Below are positions 7,763 through 10,635 of a DNA stretch of 10,635 nt, piece by piece. The stretch spans positions 1 to 10,635 of the forward strand of contig JAMOSA010000201.1 in NCBI GenBank assembly GCA_027063325.1, given 5' to 3'. Within the stretch, counting starts at the first letter, position 1, and the number at the start of each line of letters is the position of its first letter. Under the pieces are notes generated by a model. It ran no database searches. It was not told where the DNA came from and worked only from the letters and a program-made list of their open reading frames with translations. The translations under genes and the position numbers were made by a program. This stretch comes from Campylobacteraceae bacterium (lineage in GTDB: Bacteria; Campylobacterota; Campylobacteria; Campylobacterales; Sulfurovaceae).

Positions 7763-7767
7763 TCCTT
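7763..7767 (-). promoter_or_regulatory. Ribosome binding site of the aminotransferase gene
   Basis: On the minus strand AAGGA lies 5 nt before the ATG at 7757-7755. It fixes the start so that the protein begins MLLFTPGPTPVP, the conserved N-terminus of this aminotransferase group. Confidence 0.75.
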
Positions 7768-7796
7768 TAAATAGTATTACAAATTAGAGATAAAGA

Positions 7797-7815
7797 TTCT
7801 ATTTTTTATATAGAA
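7797..7815. repeat. Short inverted repeat at the predicted transcription start
   Basis: The 6-bp arms TTCTAT (7797-7802) and ATAGAA (7810-7815) are separated by 7 nt. They fall directly downstream of the -10 element, where an operator or a 5' mRNA stem could sit. The arms have a single G-C pair, so chance in AT-rich DNA is a real alternative. Confidence 0.3.
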
Positions 7816-7823
7816 AACGCAAG

Positions 7824-7829
7824 ATTATA
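7824..7829 (-). promoter_or_regulatory. -10 element of the aminotransferase-hisZ-purA promoter
   Basis: A perfect TATAAT preceded by GGG lies in the 98-nt gap between the glycosyltransferase and the aminotransferase, with a T-rich upstream region as in Campylobacterota housekeeping promoters. The expected start of transcription is around 7816-7818, giving a leader of about 60 nt. It is the best promoter I can see in the window and probably drives the genes from the aminotransferase through carA, perhaps further. Confidence 0.7.
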
Positions 7830-7846
7830 CCCAAAGAGAGGTTAAA

Positions 7847-7852
7847 AGCCAA
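7847..7852 (-). promoter_or_regulatory. -35 element of the aminotransferase-hisZ-purA promoter
   Basis: On the minus strand TTGGCT matches TTGACA at four of six positions. It lies 17 nt upstream of a perfect TATAAT and is preceded by a T-run just after the glycosyltransferase stop codon. Confidence 0.6.
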
Positions 7853-7855
7853 AAA

Positions 7856-9049
7856 CTACCCATTAATCAAGCTCTTTATATAGCTGTGCCACTCTTTCAT
7901 AATTGTATCGGTATCAAAATCATTGGCTCTTTTGTAGCCTAATTCAATATATCTGCTTAGTCTGTTTTTGTCATTAAGGAGCCTGTATATACTCTCACAC
8001 CACAACTTTTCAACCCTGCTTTGCTCTTGTTTATTATCAAGCCAATCTATACTAAGCATTGGCAAAACCAAACCATTATCGCCTACAATCTCCTTAGGAC
8101 CAGATGGCGAATCAGCAGTAACTACTGGTGTACCAGAAGCCATAGCCTCTACTATAACTCCTCCAAACCCCTCAAACAAAGATGTAAGCAAAAAGAGATC
8201 TGCTTTTGCAATAAGAGGAAAAGGGTTTGATAAAAAACCCAAAAAGTATATATCATATCCACTTTTTAAAATTTTATCTTTTTGGTAACTCCAACACTTG
8301 AGTCCAAGAGATTTGGATAACTCATACAATCTATCATGCAATTCACCAATACCTAAAATAATCAATCTAATATCACTCTTTTTACTCTTTAGTTGAGAAA
8401 AAACTCGTATTAAATTCCACTGTCCCTTTTGTCTGGTTAATCGCCCCACACTAATAAGGGTAGTTGTATCAAAGATCTTCTCATATTCACCCAAAGGCTC
8501 TTTTGAAGCTCTTTTTATATACTCTATATCATAAGGATTGTATATGGTTTTTATCTTTTGGGGTGGTAAATTTGTAGCTTTTAGCAGATATGGCACAATC
8601 CCTTTGGATACCGTTACAATACCCTTTAGAGATTTGAATCTATAAAGATATTTCATTAGAGCATTTACCCATCTACCTTGTCTATCCTTATCTATTACAA
8701 ATCTATTTTCATGCATTACTGTAATACTTTGTGTACAGTTTCCAAGCAGATTTGGCAAAGTGGTCAATTCACCATGTGATATAACCAAATCAAATCTATT
8801 TTTACACTTGATTATATATAGCTTGAGTATAGCTCTAAAGATACTCAAGGCTCTAGCATATATTGCCCTATTTTCAAGAGGTATCTTCAAAAACAGACTC
8901 TTACCACTATATGGATAATCTACCCTAAAATCATCAATGACTATCAAAGTAACATCATAATAGTTTTTTAAATATTCAGCCTCTGTTACTACTACTCTCT
9001 CAATTCCGCCTTTAGCAAGTGATGGTGTAATGAGTGCAATCTTTTTCAT
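7856..9049 (-). CDS. GT4-family glycosyltransferase
   Basis: This 397-residue protein has the two-Rossmann (GT-B) layout of retaining family 4 glycosyltransferases. The N-terminal acceptor domain opens with ITPSLAKGGIERVV (7-20), whose glycine loop is typical. The C-terminal nucleotide-sugar domain starts near SVGRLTRQKG (200-209). It carries the E-x7-E signature E293 to E301 in EGFGGVIVEAMASGTPVV, which contacts the donor sugar and phosphate. There is no signal peptide or clear transmembrane helix, so it probably acts at the cytoplasmic face of the inner membrane. Its ATG overlaps the stop of the LpxH-like gene by 4 nt (ATGA), so the two are probably made together. A role in lipopolysaccharide core, O-chain or another surface glycan is inferred. 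Donor and acceptor cannot be read from the sequence. Confidence 0.88.
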   Translation of the reverse strand: MKKIALITPSLAKGGIERVVVTEAEYLKNYYDVTLIVIDDFRVDYPYSGKSLFLKIPLENRAIYARALSIFRAILKLYIIKCKNRFDLVISHGELTTLPNLLGNCTQSITVMHENRFVIDKDRQGRWVNALMKYLYRFKSLKGIVTVSKGIVPYLLKATNLPPQKIKTIYNPYDIEYIKRASKEPLGEYEKIFDTTTLISVGRLTRQKGQWNLIRVFSQLKSKKSDIRLIILGIGELHDRLYELSKSLGLKCWSYQKDKILKSGYDIYFLGFLSNPFPLIAKADLFLLTSLFEGFGGVIVEAMASGTPVVTADSPSGPKEIVGDNGLVLPMLSIDWLDNKQEQSRVEKLWCESIYRLLNDKNRLSRYIELGYKRANDFDTDTIMKEWHSYIKSLING

Positions 9050-9753
9050 CTTTTGTCCAATAGAGTATTTATATCTACAAATTCAAATCCATCTCCATCA
9101 AAAATTGCTATTTTGTTACTACATGCAAAAGCCGGAAGTGATACATACTTGTTGATAATTTTACCCTGATGTAAATGCCCCTCTACTATCCATTTGGCAT
9201 CTTTTGGATAGAGTTTTTCTCTTTTACTTATAATGTTCTCAAAACCTTTTATTCTGGTACATATCTTTTTTGATTTTAGATAATTGATACTTCTGTTTAT
9301 GATATATCTACCAAAGGGCTTTAAAAGCCACAATGTAATAGGGGATCTTAAAATTGTAGTATATAGTCTATAACCTGGTGTTGTATCAATCTTATCTCCG
9401 TGCGATAGATATATATAACTGTTTTTATACTTTGCCATTAGTGGCTGTTTATTGAATGGGACTATCTTGATATTTGGAAAGAGTGGTTGTAGATAAAAGT
9501 CATGATTACCCTCTATGTAATATACAGATGTAACTTCAGATACTCTTTGGAGTCTTTTTATATTGCTTTTGTTATACTCATATATCAATCTATTTTTGGC
9601 AAAAAGCAGATCAAATATATCACCCATCAAAAATAGTTGTGGCAAAGAGAGTCTCCCCTCTATAATGGCATCTAACATTTCATCAAAAAGTGTACTGTAG
9701 TGCGGAGTATGAGTATCAGCTACAAAGAATGCCCCTTTGACTATCTCTACCAC
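9046..9753 (-). CDS. LpxH-like calcineurin-type metallophosphoesterase
   Basis: This is a 235-residue cytoplasmic or membrane-peripheral metallophosphoesterase starting with GTG. All metal-site motifs are visible: D13-x-H15 (VADTH), GDIFD with D45, GNHD at 82-85, HGD with H118, and GHLH with H193 and H195. Length and motif spacing closely follow LpxH, the UDP-2,3-diacylglucosamine diphosphatase that makes lipid X for lipid A. The helical stretch at about 127-155, rich in Leu, Trp and aromatic residues, corresponds to the LpxH cap region that holds the acyl chains. One difference stands out: gammaproteobacterial LpxH carries GNRD where this protein has the generic GNHD. The gene sits 9 nt after argC and shares an ATGA overlap with a glycosyltransferase, which fits an envelope role. 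The family is certain, the LpxH function is probable, and I leave the symbol empty. Confidence 0.82.
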   Translation of the reverse strand: MVEIVKGAFFVADTHTPHYSTLFDEMLDAIIEGRLSLPQLFLMGDIFDLLFAKNRLIYEYNKSNIKRLQRVSEVTSVYYIEGNHDFYLQPLFPNIKIVPFNKQPLMAKYKNSYIYLSHGDKIDTTPGYRLYTTILRSPITLWLLKPFGRYIINRSINYLKSKKICTRIKGFENIISKREKLYPKDAKWIVEGHLHQGKIINKYVSLPAFACSNKIAIFDGDGFEFVDINTLLDKR

Positions 9754-9760
9754 AAATACT

Positions 9761-9764
9761 TCCT
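9761..9764 (-). promoter_or_regulatory. Ribosome binding site of the metallophosphoesterase gene, overlapping the argC stop
   Basis: On the minus strand AGGA lies 7 nt before a GTG codon (9753-9751). The argC stop codon TAG (9765-9763) overlaps this AGGA, so ribosomes finishing argC sit on the initiation site of the next gene. This supports GTG as the start and suggests translational coupling. Confidence 0.7.
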
Positions 9765-10635
9765 ATGGTGTATATGGAGTAGTTGGCAATGCAGTAGCTT
9801 CAGGAATAGAGTACATAATATTAGCAGCTGCCATAGCCTGTGAAGCGGCACCTCTTAGTAGATTATCTATAGCACTGCTTACATAGAGTGTCTTCCCGTT
9901 TTTGGCTGCAAATATATCACAAAAGTGAGTACCAGCTACACTCTTTACATCAGGTGGTGTACTTCTGAGACGAATAAATGGTTCACTCTCATACTTTTGC
10001 TTCAAAATCTCATTGGGATCTATATCCTCTTTGAGTGTAGCATATATACTAACAAGTTCACCTCTGGTTGCAGGAATGAGATGAGGTACAAAATTGACAT
10101 CAATATCAATACCTCCAATTTTATTCATCTTCTCTATAATCTCTGGTGTATGTCTGTGTTTTAGAGGATTATAGGCAAAAAAGTTATCATTTATTGTTAC
10201 AAAATGGGTAGTCTCAGAGAGTTTTTTACCAGCTCCGCTTACACCAGATTTTGCATCTACAATTAAAGCCAAAGAGGTATCTATATACTTGGCAAATGGC
10301 AATATACCAAGCAAAGTTGCTGTAGGGTAGCACCCCGGACCTGCTACAAGAGTAGCTTTGGCAATATCTTTTCTATAATACTCAACAAGCCCATATACAC
10401 TATGCTCCAAATTCTCTTTGTCTATATGCTCACAGTACGCCTCTTCATATCTATCAAGCTCCAATCTGTAATCAGCAGAGAGATCAACTACCTTTAGACC
10501 CTTTGCCAGTAACTCTTTGGCTATAGACATAGCTGTTTTGTGAGGCAGAGCCAAAAAGACTAATTCACATACAGAGGCAATCTCTTGTATATCACTCTTT
10601 TTTACAGGCAAATCTATCAAATCAAGCAGACTTGG
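9763..10635 (-). CDS. argC: N-acetyl-gamma-glutamyl-phosphate reductase (ArgC), 5' end outside window
   Basis: ArgC reduces N-acetylglutamyl 5-phosphate to the semialdehyde with NADPH, the third step of arginine biosynthesis in the cytoplasm. The frame is open to the window edge. Five codons (P-S-L-L-D) precede an in-frame TTG at 10620, which is therefore internal and not a start. Numbering from that TTG, the active-site Cys97 sits in GPGCYPTA (94-101), DAKSGVSGAGK lies at 122-132, and the HRHTPEI motif with the conserved His157 is at 155-161. The C-terminal part keeps GTHFCDI and the AIDNLLRGA segment. Family members have roughly 340 residues, so about 50 residues with the N-terminal Rossmann glycine motif are missing only because of the window edge. 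The stop codon overlaps the ribosome binding site of the next gene. The identity is clear; the true start cannot be seen. Confidence 0.95.
   Translation of the reverse strand, partial: PSLLDLIDLPVKKSDIQEIASVCELVFLALPHKTAMSIAKELLAKGLKVVDLSADYRLELDRYEEAYCEHIDKENLEHSVYGLVEYYRKDIAKATLVAGPGCYPTATLLGILPFAKYIDTSLALIVDAKSGVSGAGKKLSETTHFVTINDNFFAYNPLKHRHTPEIIEKMNKIGGIDIDVNFVPHLIPATRGELVSIYATLKEDIDPNEILKQKYESEPFIRLRSTPPDVKSVAGTHFCDIFAAKNGKTLYVSSAIDNLLRGAASQAMAAANIMYSIPEATALPTTPYTP

Noticed and set aside
1..10635. CRISPR array, insertion sequence, tRNA or rRNA gene, prophage or defence system
   Set aside because: No direct repeats with spacers, no transposase or integrase, no RNA gene sequence, and no gap larger than 98 nt in which one could lie.

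Overview
The window is ordinary, densely packed housekeeping DNA from a Campylobacterota (epsilonproteobacterial) genome. It is AT-rich, and every supported gene lies on the minus strand, so genes read from position 10635 down to 1. The linkage purA - DUF507 protein - carA, together with the protein sequences themselves, points to this phylum. A Sulfurovum- or Sulfurimonas-like sulfur oxidiser is my best guess, based on remembered resemblance and not on a search. I do not see a new mobile element, CRISPR array, RNA gene, defence locus or undescribed system.

Region 1 (10635 to 7856) starts with argC (arginine biosynthesis), whose 5' end is cut by the window edge. An LpxH-like metallophosphoesterase starts 9 nt after the argC stop, and its ribosome binding site overlaps that stop. 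A GT4 glycosyltransferase follows with an ATGA overlap. The last two look like an envelope or lipopolysaccharide pair.

Region 2 (7855 to 7758) is the only intergenic space of note. It holds a good sigma-70 type promoter (TTGGCT, 17 nt, TATAAT) and an AT-rich inverted repeat at the expected transcription start.

Region 3 (7757 to 2823) contains a class V PLP aminotransferase, a hisZ-like HisRS paralogue, purA, a duplicated-DUF507 protein and carA. The first three are translationally coupled by 4-nt and 1-nt overlaps. The gaps after purA and after the DUF507 protein are about 24 nt each. The genes share a theme of nucleotide-linked metabolism: HisZ would activate HisG (ATP plus PRPP into histidine), PurA makes adenylosuccinate for AMP, and CarA feeds carbamoyl phosphate to pyrimidines and arginine.

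Region 4 (2769 to 32) has dnaX (DNA polymerase III clamp-loader subunit), followed by a secreted CapA-family protein that starts with TTG on top of the dnaX stop codon. No convincing terminator or internal promoter is visible around these two, so they may be read from the promoter in region 2.

The annotation benefits most from start-codon choices. Longer TTG-initiated frames exist for carA and dnaX, but the ribosome binding sites place the real starts downstream. For the CapA-family protein the TTG start is the one that keeps the signal peptide.
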